From CAYVUI01 sp964454745 (lineage in GTDB: Bacteria; Planctomycetota; Phycisphaerae; Sedimentisphaerales; Anaerohalosphaeraceae): DNA of 28,089 bases. Position 1 is the first letter of the stretch; every line of letters begins with the position of its first letter. Shown here piece by piece: positions 5,949 through 13,448 of this stretch. Location: contig CAYVUI010000062.1 of NCBI GenBank assembly GCA_964454745.1, positions 1-28,089 of the forward strand, given 5' to 3'. A model generated the notes under the pieces. The model was not told where the DNA came from. It worked only from the letters and a program-made list of their open reading frames with translations, and did no database searches. A program made the translations under genes and the position numbers.

Positions 5949-7895
5949 ATGAGTCGTATGATTATAGCAAATAAACAGTTAAATTCGGTCAGTAAATTTC
6001 TATCCTTTCCTTTGGCAGGGGGGGTGTTTGTTTGTTTGCTCTTCTTTATCGGGGGTTGCGGTTCCGAGACGGAACGCTTTTTCGAGAAAGACCATATCCA
6101 GATTCACTCCAAGGAACTGTTGCGTGAATTTGAAGAGGTAGGCGAGATTACCACCCTGGATAATCCTATGCCGGAGATTTTCCTTCAGCCGCCCAAGATC
6201 ATTGCAACCAAGAGCAAGGGGACCAAGCTTTATTATTTCACGAAGAACCTGTCTCCAAAATCGCTCAATACGGTTGTAGCGACGCAGCTTGGTTATAAAG
6301 TCAGCCAGAACATCGAGGCCAACCAGTTGATAATCGAGTGTCCGAATGAGGAAGCGGCCCAGGAGGCGATCGCGGTGCTCGAGGCGGCGGATGTGCCGCC
6401 GATCCAGATCCAGATCGACTGTTTGATCTCGGAGCTGACCGCGGATATGACGCTGGACTATGAAACGTCTCTGGAGATATCGAACCTGGCGAATCTTCAG
6501 ATCACTCCTTTTGACGCGGTCAGCGATGTGATTGACAAGCTCTCGCTGGGGGACGAAAATATTGTGACGGGTAAATCCACAGGGGATCCGACCTTTCCCG
6601 GTGCGGCTTCACGATCCGGCGGTCGAAGAGATTCCGGTTTGAAAATCGGATTTGCGGATACGAATCCGGATACAGGCGTGTCTGATTTCAAGGCGGTGGT
6701 GGATATTCTGATCTCTCGCGGATACCTCAAGATTTTGATGCACCCGACGCTGCGTGTAATCAACGGCAAGAAGGCGCTGATCCGGACGAGTGACTCCGTA
6801 CCGGTGGAAGTGATTACAACGACTTCGCGTAACGAGGTGATTAACTCGACGCAGTATAAGGATGTGATCGATTCGCTTGAAGTTACCCCCAATGCGTATG
6901 CGGATGGATCGGTCAGTTTGAGCACCAAGGCGACGATTTCGTCACGAAGTGCCCCGGAAGGTGTAACCCAGAATACGATCTTTACCACTCGTGAGGTCAA
7001 TATCGAGGAAAACCGGATTCGGCCCGGCGGCAGCATGGTGATCGGCGGAATTCGCAAGTCGGAGCAGTTGGGTATCATCCGCGGTGTTCCGTTTTTAAAG
7101 GATATTCCGCTTCTGGGTGTGTTCTTTTCCAGTAAAGATGAAGAGCAAAGAGGACGCGAAATCCTCTTTATCATGACGCCGACGATCGCGGATACGGGGG
7201 TCGAGTTTGAGGAAATGGCGGCGCGTATCGAGCGCAAGCACGCCCGTCCGGATATTGACCGCGGTATTGTCAAGACAATGACCGACCCGCTGGGTCAAAC
7301 CGCGTATACCGAGCATGTGGAGCAGAAGGCCCGCGTGGCGGAAAGCGAAATGATCCGCGCGGAGCTCAAGGCCGAAAAAGCGTTTGAAGAGGCCATGGCA
7401 GCCGAAAACGAGGCGGTTGTCCAGCGTGAAGAAGCACAAAAGGCATTGAGCGAGGCCCAGGCAGCACGCCAGCAGGCCCAGGCGGCCCAGGCGAAGATGA
7501 AGCAGGCCCTCGCGGACGCGGAGAAGATCAAGGCACAGAGCCAGCAGACCCAGGCCGAAGCGGAGAAGATCAAGGCGGAGGCCGAAAAGGCCAAGCAGGC
7601 GGCCGCGGCATCGGCTGCCCAGGCCAAGAAGGCGGAAGAAGAAAAGCAAAAGGCTCTCCAGGCCGCGCAGGCCGCCCAGGCCCAGGCCGAAAAGATCAAA
7701 CAGGAGGCCGAAGCTGCCAAGGCTGCTGCCGCCGCGGCGCAAGCTGCCGAAAAGAAGGCCCAGGAAGAAGCCCAAAAGCAGAAAGAAGAAGCTCAAAAGC
7801 AGAAAGAACAAGCGGAGAAGCTGCGAAAAGAACAGCAGCAAAATGAGCAGCCGCCGATTGACGGTGAAATCGGCGATGACGGCCAGCCGCGGTAA
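5949..7895 (+). CDS. Secretin-like outer-membrane lipoprotein with long TolA-like coiled-coil tail
   Basis: The protein resembles the secretin (GspD/PilQ) family of outer-membrane gates used by type II/III secretion and type IV pili. A signal peptide ends in lipobox IGGC (Cys 37 counted from ATG 5949), so it is likely lipid-anchored. Residues about 80-150 look like a secretin N-type repeat; about 150-420 is the beta-barrel core, ending in the diagnostic VPFLKDIPLLGVFFSSKDEEQRGREILFIMTP-type block (split over residues ~375-410). From ~455 to ~635 it is an almost uninterrupted A/E/K/Q coiled coil, like the TolA middle domain, and then an acidic end. Such a tail is not usual for secretins. No other secretion genes lie nearby. 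An alternative start is GTG 5946. Confidence 0.82.
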   Translation: MSRMIIANKQLNSVSKFLSFPLAGGVFVCLLFFIGGCGSETERFFEKDHIQIHSKELLREFEEVGEITTLDNPMPEIFLQPPKIIATKSKGTKLYYFTKNLSPKSLNTVVATQLGYKVSQNIEANQLIIECPNEEAAQEAIAVLEAADVPPIQIQIDCLISELTADMTLDYETSLEISNLANLQITPFDAVSDVIDKLSLGDENIVTGKSTGDPTFPGAASRSGGRRDSGLKIGFADTNPDTGVSDFKAVVDILISRGYLKILMHPTLRVINGKKALIRTSDSVPVEVITTTSRNEVINSTQYKDVIDSLEVTPNAYADGSVSLSTKATISSRSAPEGVTQNTIFTTREVNIEENRIRPGGSMVIGGIRKSEQLGIIRGVPFLKDIPLLGVFFSSKDEEQRGREILFIMTPTIADTGVEFEEMAARIERKHARPDIDRGIVKTMTDPLGQTAYTEHVEQKARVAESEMIRAELKAEKAFEEAMAAENEAVVQREEAQKALSEAQAARQQAQAAQAKMKQALADAEKIKAQSQQTQAEAEKIKAEAEKAKQAAAASAAQAKKAEEEKQKALQAAQAAQAQAEKIKQEAEAAKAAAAAAQAAEKKAQEEAQKQKEEAQKQKEQAEKLRKEQQQNEQPPIDGEIGDDGQPR

Positions 7896-7937
7896 GCGAG
7901 GATTTGGGACAGTTACAAGCGTGGATGATCCAGCCGG

Positions 7938-8600
7938 TTAGAACACCGGGTCAATTTCATGAGGGAATATATTCAGCGGGCATTTTTCGCATTTGGGGCG
8001 GGGTTTGCAGAAGTTTTTTCCGACGCAAACCAGCAGTGCGTGGTATTCATTGAACAGCTCGATATCGTCGGGCAGGGAAGACTGGAAGTATTCCTGGACC
8101 ATGTCGTAGCCCATGTCAGGCGTAACCAGGCCGTGGCGCACGCCGATACGGCAGGTGTAGGTATCGACGACGAAGACGGGCTTCTGGTAGGCGTAGAGGG
8201 CAATCGAGTCGGCGGTTTCCGGGCCGATGCCGCTAACCGAGAGCAGGGATTCCCGCAGGGCGAAGGGGGAGTATTCGGCGGGGCCGTCGGGATTGCCGTT
8301 GAAATTGTCAAAGAGCCAGCCCAGGAAGTTTTTCAGGCGTTTGGTCTTGATATTAAAGTAGCCGGCGGGGCGGATCCACTGGGCCAGGGTCTCCGGATTG
8401 GTCTGATAGAGGACGGCGGGATCGAGGGCATTGTGGGCCTTGAGGTTGGCGATGGCCTTTTCGACGTTGGTCCAGTTGGTGTTCTGGGTAAGGATCGCAC
8501 CGATGATAATCTCGAAGCGGGTATCGCCGGGCCACCAGTTCTGGGGTCCGAATCGTTCGAGCATCGCGTCGTACATCTCCATGAGCAATTGGCCGGCCAT
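7938..8600 (-). CDS. Endonuclease III-like DNA glycosylase (probably monofunctional, MagIII-type)
   Basis: This HhH-GPD superfamily base-excision-repair protein has 220 residues. The helix-hairpin-helix SVSGIGPETADSI is followed by the catalytic aspartate in VFVVDTYTCRI (Asp 146). The lysine that makes endonuclease III a bifunctional glycosylase/AP lyase is replaced by Glu 128, exactly 18 residues before the aspartate as in E. coli Nth (K120/D138). This matches the GIGKES-type motif I recall from H. pylori MagIII 3-methyladenine glycosylase, so a monofunctional alkylation glycosylase is my best inference. Four C-terminal cysteines (192, 198, 204, 207) may bind [4Fe-4S] but are spaced unlike the canonical x6-x2-x5. 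The start has AAAGGA upstream. Confidence 0.85.
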   Translation of the reverse strand: MAGQLLMEMYDAMLERFGPQNWWPGDTRFEIIIGAILTQNTNWTNVEKAIANLKAHNALDPAVLYQTNPETLAQWIRPAGYFNIKTKRLKNFLGWLFDNFNGNPDGPAEYSPFALRESLLSVSGIGPETADSIALYAYQKPVFVVDTYTCRIGVRHGLVTPDMGYDMVQEYFQSSLPDDIELFNEYHALLVCVGKNFCKPRPKCEKCPLNIFPHEIDPVF

Positions 8601-8650
8601 TTCTTTTTTCCTTTACAATCGGGTTTTGATTTCGTATTTTTTTGTACCTG

Positions 8651-9532
8651 ATGGTCGCCGGAGCAAAAGATAAACGCAGTGGGGCTTTTAGTCAACTTTT
8701 CACGTTCATGCGGGATTCATATCTCGACCGGACAGCACGGCCGGTCTACGCGGTGGTGTACCTGCTGCCGCTGGTGATTCTGTACGAAATCGGGACGATC
8801 CTGATCAGCCCGGAGATACTGACGGCGTCCTTGATGGAATCGCAGATTCGGGTCATGGCGTTTATCTGGATGCAGGAATTTATGCGGCTGCTCCAGTTCG
8901 GGCCGCGGATGGCGTGGATCGCGACGCCGCTGGTGGTGGTGATTATTCTTTTGACGTTGCAGGCGACGAGCAAGACCTCATGGAAGGTGCACTGGCGGGA
9001 TTTTCTGCCGATGACGGTCGAGGCGGTGCTGCTGGCGGTGCCGCTGATTGTGCTTAGCCTGGTGTTCAACCGGATCGGCCAGGTGCCTGCAAATGCCTCG
9101 GCGGGCGGCGGCGGGATGCTGGTAACGCTGCTCAACGGCACACCGTTTTGGCACAGCCAGCTGTTTGTGGATATCGTAACCGGGATCGGGGCGGGGATTT
9201 ACGAGGAACTGATATTTCGACTGATTTTGATCTGCGTTTTGATGTTCGTACTCCAGGATGTGTGCAAAATCCGAAGGGGGTACGCGATTGGGTTGTCGAT
9301 TTTAATCTCAGCGGCTCTTTTTAGTGCGCATCATCATTTTTTCTTCATAAACGGGCAATTTCGTGTAGGAGAGGCCTTTTCGCTGGGTCGGTTCGCGTTT
9401 CGGCTGATTGCGGGGGTGTATTTTTCGGTGGTGTTCGCGCTGCGGGGGTTCGGGATCGTTGCCGGGACGCACGCGTTTTATGATATCATTGCCGCGCTGC
9501 TCAATGCGTCCTTATTTTCCGATACGGTATAA
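8651..9532 (+). CDS. CPBP-family intramembrane metalloprotease
   Basis: The protein belongs to the CPBP (CAAX prenyl protease/Abi, Rce1-like) family of membrane glutamate-type proteases. It has about seven hydrophobic segments. The three family motifs are present: IYEELIFR with Glu 185-186 and Arg 190, SAHHHFF with His near 227, and GTHAFYDII with His near 273. Substrate is unknown; related proteins process peptides or act in bacteriocin self-protection. ATG 8651 is the first good start, although no Shine-Dalgarno is visible; ATG 8708 (MRDSYLDRTARP) is a possible alternative. It is divergent from the glycosylase gene by 50 nt. Confidence 0.87.
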   Translation: MVAGAKDKRSGAFSQLFTFMRDSYLDRTARPVYAVVYLLPLVILYEIGTILISPEILTASLMESQIRVMAFIWMQEFMRLLQFGPRMAWIATPLVVVIILLTLQATSKTSWKVHWRDFLPMTVEAVLLAVPLIVLSLVFNRIGQVPANASAGGGGMLVTLLNGTPFWHSQLFVDIVTGIGAGIYEELIFRLILICVLMFVLQDVCKIRRGYAIGLSILISAALFSAHHHFFFINGQFRVGEAFSLGRFAFRLIAGVYFSVVFALRGFGIVAGTHAFYDIIAALLNASLFSDTV

Positions 9533-9828
9533 ACGAGAGGGGGATTAACTGGTAACCAATCGTGGCCGGCTGTGTGAGCCCTTGGCTATGTTTTGGGGGT
9601 GAAAATCCGAGTCAGAGGCGGGGGATTTGAAAAACTTTAATTTTTTTCAAAAAATTTTTGCCCATCTTACTATCTGTTATCGTGTGAGTTGCAAAATCTT
9701 GGTCCGATAAGAACCTATTGGACCATTAAAGTCCTGAATTATCCCCTTGAACAGAATTGCTTTCCTATTGTATAATAAGAGGCGATTGGATGAGCCTTGT
9801 AGTTAAAACTTAGCAATGGGGATTTGAA
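9533..9828. other. Intergenic region with A/T hairpin; no gene seen
   Basis: The first part (9540-9625) is G-rich and contains GGGGGTGAAAATCCGAG, with no fold that I can recognise. A hairpin TTTGAAAAA (9626-9634) with TTTTTCAAA (9643-9651), followed by more A/T, may terminate the protease gene. A promoter at 9747-9776 serves the downstream gene. No open frame here looks coding. Confidence 0.5.
9747..9776 (+). promoter_or_regulatory. Sigma70-type promoter for the DUF2617-type gene
   Basis: TTGAAC (9747-9752) and a perfect TATAAT (9771-9776) are separated by 18 nt. Initiation near 9783 would leave a leader of roughly 45 nt before ATG 9829. This is one of the best promoter matches in the window. 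Confidence 0.65.
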
Positions 9829-10374
9829 ATGGATGCACCAAGAACAAATCTTGCGATCAGCGAGCTGACATTTTCTCTGTATCAGCGACCTCTTCACCCA
9901 GAGCTTTTCAGTATTTATTCGAAAAGACACTTAAAGACAGAGAAGTATGAGAACCTGATCTGGGCAACCGGATGCTCGCATGTGGTGATGGTATTTGTCA
10001 ATGACATGTGCCTGACGGAATTGATCAGCGGTCCGGGCCAGCAGCTTCCCAAGCGCGGCCTGGTCGAGCGTTTTCAGTTCCGAGGCCAGCGGAATCATAA
10101 GTGTACGCTGACACGGGGCCTTAATTACATGACGGATTTCCAGGTCGAGAAGATGAGCCCGAACCTGTACCAGCAGAGCTATAAGGATCTGGAGCGTTTT
10201 GCCCGCAACCGCGGTATTTTTGTGAAATTCCCGAAACTGGCGGTCGGCGGCCTCGAACCGTTTAGCTACATCGATTTTGAAGCCCGCCGGGATGAGCTGC
10301 ATATCCACACCTTCCATGCCTATCCCGACCAGGTTACGATCATCAAGACGCAGTCCCTGTTCGATTTCCGGTAA
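9829..10374 (+). CDS. DUF2617-family protein of unknown function
   Basis: The 181-residue soluble protein has no signal peptide or membrane segment. Its opening (ELTFSLYQRPLHPELFSIY) and end (FSYIDFEARRDELHIHTFHAYPDQVTIIKTQSLFDF) match what I remember of DUF2617, a family common in Planctomycetes: beta-rich with conserved RPLHPELF, HTFHA.P and KTQSLF blocks. No catalytic motif is apparent; two histidines near the end (HIHTFHAYP) could bind metal, but that is speculation. GGGGATTTG lies before the start. The gene appears to be a single transcription unit between a strong promoter and a convergent hairpin terminator. Confidence 0.72.
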   Translation: MDAPRTNLAISELTFSLYQRPLHPELFSIYSKRHLKTEKYENLIWATGCSHVVMVFVNDMCLTELISGPGQQLPKRGLVERFQFRGQRNHKCTLTRGLNYMTDFQVEKMSPNLYQQSYKDLERFARNRGIFVKFPKLAVGGLEPFSYIDFEARRDELHIHTFHAYPDQVTIIKTQSLFDFR

Positions 10375-10390
10375 TTGAGGCAGGGATGAT

Positions 10391-10427
10391 TGACATTTTC
10401 GGGGAGGGAGCCCCGAGGTAACTGTCA
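10391..10427. terminator. Hairpin between convergent genes, probable bidirectional terminator
   Basis: TCGGGG (10399-10404) pairs with CCCCGA (10411-10416) around AGGGAG, and an outer TGACA/TGTCA pair (10391-10395 with 10423-10427) extends it. It lies between convergent genes ending at 10374 and 10440. On the minus strand the inner stem is followed by AAAA rather than a T-run, so termination strength is uncertain. Confidence 0.5.
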
Positions 10428-10439
10428 TTATCGCATTTC

Positions 10440-11426
10440 TTATTGATTATCCTGTACTTTTTGTTCCAGAATATGCATTTTTGAGCGGATTTCGTGCGCC
10501 ATGCGGCTGTTGGGGAAGTCGCGGACGATGTTTCTGCCGGTATCGAGGGCCGTCTGCCAGCGGTTTTCCGTCACGGCCAGCGAGAACTGGACGCCGAGGT
10601 TGTGCAGCTTGGTGCGGTAGACATGACTGGCGGATTCCTGGAGCGCAAGTCCTTCATTGGGGGTAAGATACAGGTCGAGCTCGCGGAGAATTTCGAGGCT
10701 CAGGTCCACATCTTCCCGTTTGACGGCCTCGTCCCATTCCGCGAGAAGCTGACGTTTACGGTCGTCTTTTGCGTCTTTTAGATTTTGGGCGAGGTTTTTG
10801 ATGTATTGAGAATCCGGGAAGGTGCGGAGCATGGTGTCGATCTGGGCCCCGGCGGCGGTCCACTGGCGCTCGGAAATGAGCCTTTCGACGTGCCCGGCGG
10901 CCTTGCGGATGCGGTTATCTTCGGTCGCGTTGCGGTATTCTTCGGCGTCGGCACGGAGTTTTTCGGCCATTTCGCGGTATTCGGTCCGCTTGGAGACGGC
11001 CTCTATCATTTCCTCGGTCGCGGCGAAGTCATGTTGGTGGAGCTTGGTGAGGATTGCTTCCTGGAGTTCCATGCGGTCCTGGTCGCGGAAGGCGATTTCC
11101 TTGGCCGCGTCGCTAAGGCGGACGGACCGGGCAATCTGGTTGAGCAGGCTGCGGTTGCGGTTGGTAATCTCAATCAGTGAATCGATCCGGTCACCGTTTT
11201 TCTTGATGGAATGTACGTTTTCACGGGTGAGAATGAGGATTCCAACCCCCAGGGCCAGCGCAGAGACCGCCATGAAAATCATACTGAGAACGGACAGAAA
11301 GCCGGATTTTGTCAGGACGCCCAAAAGGCTGCAAAACGCGGCGGCTGCGAAAGATACTCCAAAAACGAGGTGCCATTGGAAATCCCAGTTCGGTGAAGGT
11401 GTGTTTTTCGAGAAGTCGATCTTCAT
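10440..11426 (-). CDS. Membrane-anchored coiled-coil/TPR-like protein of unknown function
   Basis: I do not recognise the family. The 328-residue protein has a short N-terminal cytoplasmic segment, two hydrophobic helices (about residues 19-40 and 44-66), then a long helical region. Residues ~70-180 are predicted coiled coil (NRNRSLLNQIARSV..., EEMIEAVSKRTEYREMAEKLRADAEEYRNA). The C-terminal half has helical repeats with FPDSQYI and FPNSRMA, as in tetratricopeptide-like proteins, suggesting a scaffolding role at the inner membrane. AAGGAG lies 8 nt before ATG 11426, and a TATAAT-like -10 box is at 11489-11484. It is a monocistronic unit. Confidence 0.75.
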   Translation of the reverse strand: MKIDFSKNTPSPNWDFQWHLVFGVSFAAAAFCSLLGVLTKSGFLSVLSMIFMAVSALALGVGILILTRENVHSIKKNGDRIDSLIEITNRNRSLLNQIARSVRLSDAAKEIAFRDQDRMELQEAILTKLHQHDFAATEEMIEAVSKRTEYREMAEKLRADAEEYRNATEDNRIRKAAGHVERLISERQWTAAGAQIDTMLRTFPDSQYIKNLAQNLKDAKDDRKRQLLAEWDEAVKREDVDLSLEILRELDLYLTPNEGLALQESASHVYRTKLHNLGVQFSLAVTENRWQTALDTGRNIVRDFPNSRMAHEIRSKMHILEQKVQDNQ

Positions 11427-11497
11427 CTCTGTGTCTCCTTAATGCGGGGGTTGCTGTCCAAAGTCGCTTTAGTCGACACATGTATTATACACGAAAA

Positions 11498-12367
11498 TTA
11501 CAAATTATTCACCCAGTTTTTAATCAATTCCATCAGATCGGTAAAAGTAACCGCCTTGTCTTCGTCAATATCGCCATCGAAAAGGACCTGGATCTGTCCC
11601 TGGCCGTCGTATCGCCATGGGCAGATATTCGGGTCGGGCAGCATATTGGGGTCCGTGCAGTCGCAGTGCCAGTATTCCGAGAGAATCTGGTAATCGAGAT
11701 TGTTGGTAACGCAGTCGTAGTTGAGGTCGCTTTCTTTGCCGTTGGGGCACAGGCTCAGGTCATCGATAAGAAAATGGCTTGTATACTGGTTGTCTTCGCG
11801 GTTGGCGACCTGCATCCCGAGGGTATAAAACCCGGAAACGTTCTGCGGCACGGTATAGCAGAACCTTTGCCAGCCGTCCGTCGAGGAATAGGAGCCGACG
11901 TCTTCGACGCCGACTTCGATGATATAGATGGTCGGGCCGGATTCGACGGGTTCGAGGTAGAGCCGGGCATAGTCAAGATAGGGAATCCAGTCCTCCGTAG
12001 CGAAATAATAAGCCCCGCAGATGCGGTCTCCGGGCAAAACTTCGATGATTTGCTGGAGTTCGCTGGTGACATTGGACGGGGTATCCTCACTATTGACATG
12101 GGCCATATAGCTGCCTTCGACAGGCATTAGGGTTTCCTCGCCGGCAAATGACCAATGCAGACGGTTGGGATTGGGGTTTTCAAATTCCATGATCGCCAGG
12201 GCGTTGTTTTGCAGGCTCCAGTCGATCGGCAGGTAGATGGTTACGCTTCCCTGGGTATTGGGATCTACGATCTCGAAACCCGGGTTGAGGATTTCTCCCT
12301 CACTGAACGCCTGGGCACAGACGAATAGAATTAAGCTGAAAAGAATTGATTTCTGAAGGCTTTTCAT
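11498..12367 (-). CDS. Secreted protein with jelly-roll-like domain and C-terminal dockerin-type repeats
   Basis: A signal peptide (KSILFSLILFVCAQAFS) begins the protein. Residues ~25-215 start with GEILNPGFE and continue as a beta-rich domain ending in FLIDDLSLC, the pattern of CBM4/9-type carbohydrate-binding jelly rolls in planctomycete secreted proteins. The C-terminus has two dockerin-type calcium-loop repeats: SDLNYDCVTNNLDYQILSEYW and GDIDEDKAVTFTDLMELIKNW. In cellulosome bacteria dockerins bind cohesins; in Planctomycetes their partners are not known to me. ATG 12367 is preferred over the in-frame TTG 12376. The Cys-rich stretch HCDCTDPN may form disulfides after export. A good promoter lies just upstream. 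Confidence 0.8.
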   Translation of the reverse strand: MKSLQKSILFSLILFVCAQAFSEGEILNPGFEIVDPNTQGSVTIYLPIDWSLQNNALAIMEFENPNPNRLHWSFAGEETLMPVEGSYMAHVNSEDTPSNVTSELQQIIEVLPGDRICGAYYFATEDWIPYLDYARLYLEPVESGPTIYIIEVGVEDVGSYSSTDGWQRFCYTVPQNVSGFYTLGMQVANREDNQYTSHFLIDDLSLCPNGKESDLNYDCVTNNLDYQILSEYWHCDCTDPNMLPDPNICPWRYDGQGQIQVLFDGDIDEDKAVTFTDLMELIKNWVNNL

Positions 12368-12394
12368 TAACTTCAACTCACCATCCCTCTCAGA

Positions 12395-12424
12395 ATTATA
12401 GGGTTTATTATATCAAATTTACAA
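12395..12424 (-). promoter_or_regulatory. Promoter of the dockerin-type secreted protein
   Basis: On the minus strand TTGTAA (12424-12419) and a perfect TATAAT (12400-12395) are 18 nt apart. Transcription would start near 12388, about 20 nt before ATG 12367. Confidence 0.55.
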
Positions 12425-12789
12425 AACAAATACAAGTAAAACTATCTGAAACTCTTACGTATAAACGCACGAGACAGTTGAAATATTTCCGTCCACAAAC
12501 AAAAAAGACAATTTATATATACATCAGTGGATTGAATGTTCAAGAAAAAAATTTATAAGTGGGATTTTGCTCTAAAATCCAGCCAACTGCCCGGGGCCGG
12601 GGGGGTTATTATTCCATGTAATCGCTACAAGTGTTTTTTTTTAAAGAGAAAATTGTCTAACTTGCCAAAAAAGGCTGGATTTCGTCAGATTGTTCTTTAA
12701 ATCGAGGTTCCCTTACGTGTACATTGATATACAGGACTGGATGATGGATGGCAACGCCCGATAATTTGGGCAAAAACAGGGTGATTATT
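12425..12789. other. AT-rich intergenic region with mutually exclusive hairpins
   Basis: No convincing gene lies here. GGATTTT (12562-12568) forms a tight hairpin with AAAATCC (12574-12580). The same AAATCCAGCC (12575-12584) is also perfectly complementary to GGCTGGATTT (12673-12682), so the two folds compete. Between them lie a G/C block (CCCGGGGCCGGGGGGG, about 12590-12605) and a 9-10 T tract (about 12633-12642). The arrangement resembles a regulatory leader for the next gene but matches no family I know. Confidence 0.45.
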
Positions 12790-13047
12790 ATGGACGAAGC
12801 ATTGTTCGAGAGCAAATTGAATGAGCTGGTGCGTGAGATAAGCTCTCTCCCCGAATCGGATCAGAAAAAGGTAGTCAGCCTGGCACAAAAGGCCCGCCGC
12901 TACCAAAAAGACCTGAAAAAGAGTGTTTCCGACCTTCAGGATTCCCTTGATTACCTCCGGGTAACGATCAAGTATTTGCTTTTCGATCTGGAGGCAACAC
13001 GTCGGGAAAATAGTTATCTCCGCAAAATCCTCGAAGAAAAAGACTAA
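12790..13047 (+). CDS. Small coiled-coil protein of unknown function
   Basis: The 85-residue product (from ATG 12790) is almost entirely helical and highly charged: MDEALFESKLNELVREISS, then a coiled coil ending in YLLFDLEATRRENSYLRKILEEKD. The last part recalls a small conserved planctomycete protein with an LFDLEATRREN block, but I cannot name a function. AGGGTG upstream of 12790 serves as ribosome-binding site; an in-frame ATG at 12748 would add 14 residues of less protein-like sequence. A weak hairpin CAGGC/GCCTG (13049-13076) followed by TTTT may terminate transcription. The structured DNA upstream may control it. Confidence 0.7.
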   Translation: MDEALFESKLNELVREISSLPESDQKKVVSLAQKARRYQKDLKKSVSDLQDSLDYLRVTIKYLLFDLEATRRENSYLRKILEEKD

Positions 13048-13448
13048 GCAGGCCCGTTTTCCCCATAGATTGCCTGTTTTATTCATGTCAAATCGGCTGG
13101 CTGAAAGGATTTTTCAGGCAGATTTTTGTCGTATTTCGTTTCCGGACTGTCCCGGCGGACAGAATTTTCAAAAATGGCGTTTCAGGCCTTAAAAATGCGG
13201 AAGTCAGGGGGAATTTTTACCGATAGTACAGGTGTTGAGCTTCTTGGGATAGTCAACTTCCGAGATCGAAAGATAGCACGAAACCCCAGATAAGGAGTAT
13301 TATCGGTCATGAGCGAACCCTCAGTATCAAACGTCGTATTAATACAGCAAATATCGGGTTTAGTTTTACCATTCATGCTTGCATGACTTCCCTGTACTGC
13401 GGTAAAATCCGAAATTAGATAATATACGTAACTTAAAAAGGGGTATTT
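13048..13448. other. clpC upstream region with possible gene relic and tiny ORF
   Basis: Immediately after the small coiled-coil gene are two weak hairpins (13049-13076 and CTGAAA/TTTCAG near 13102-13118). On the minus strand, 13372-13182 reads through to a stop with the segment DNTPYLGFRAIF, resembling the C-terminal GFR motif of formylglycine-generating-enzyme-like proteins, without the rest of a gene. On the plus strand, a 25-codon ORF (13309-13386) has AAGGAG 11 nt before its ATG. Neither is proven. I found no convincing clpC promoter. Confidence 0.35.

Noticed and set aside
7095..7841. 248-residue Leu/Phe-rich minus-strand ORF
   Set aside because: It is the complement of the Glu/Lys/Ala coiled-coil codons of the secretin tail, which automatically gives Leu/Phe-rich frames.
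9550..9625. Possible cobalamin-like or group II intron-like RNA
   Set aside because: The GGGGGTGAAAATCCGAG string recalls such RNAs loosely, but the defining conserved blocks and helices are missing.
12346..12558. 70-residue plus-strand ORF upstream of the small coiled-coil gene
   Set aside because: It overlaps the promoter and start of the dockerin-type gene, has an unusual low-complexity composition and lacks a ribosome-binding site.
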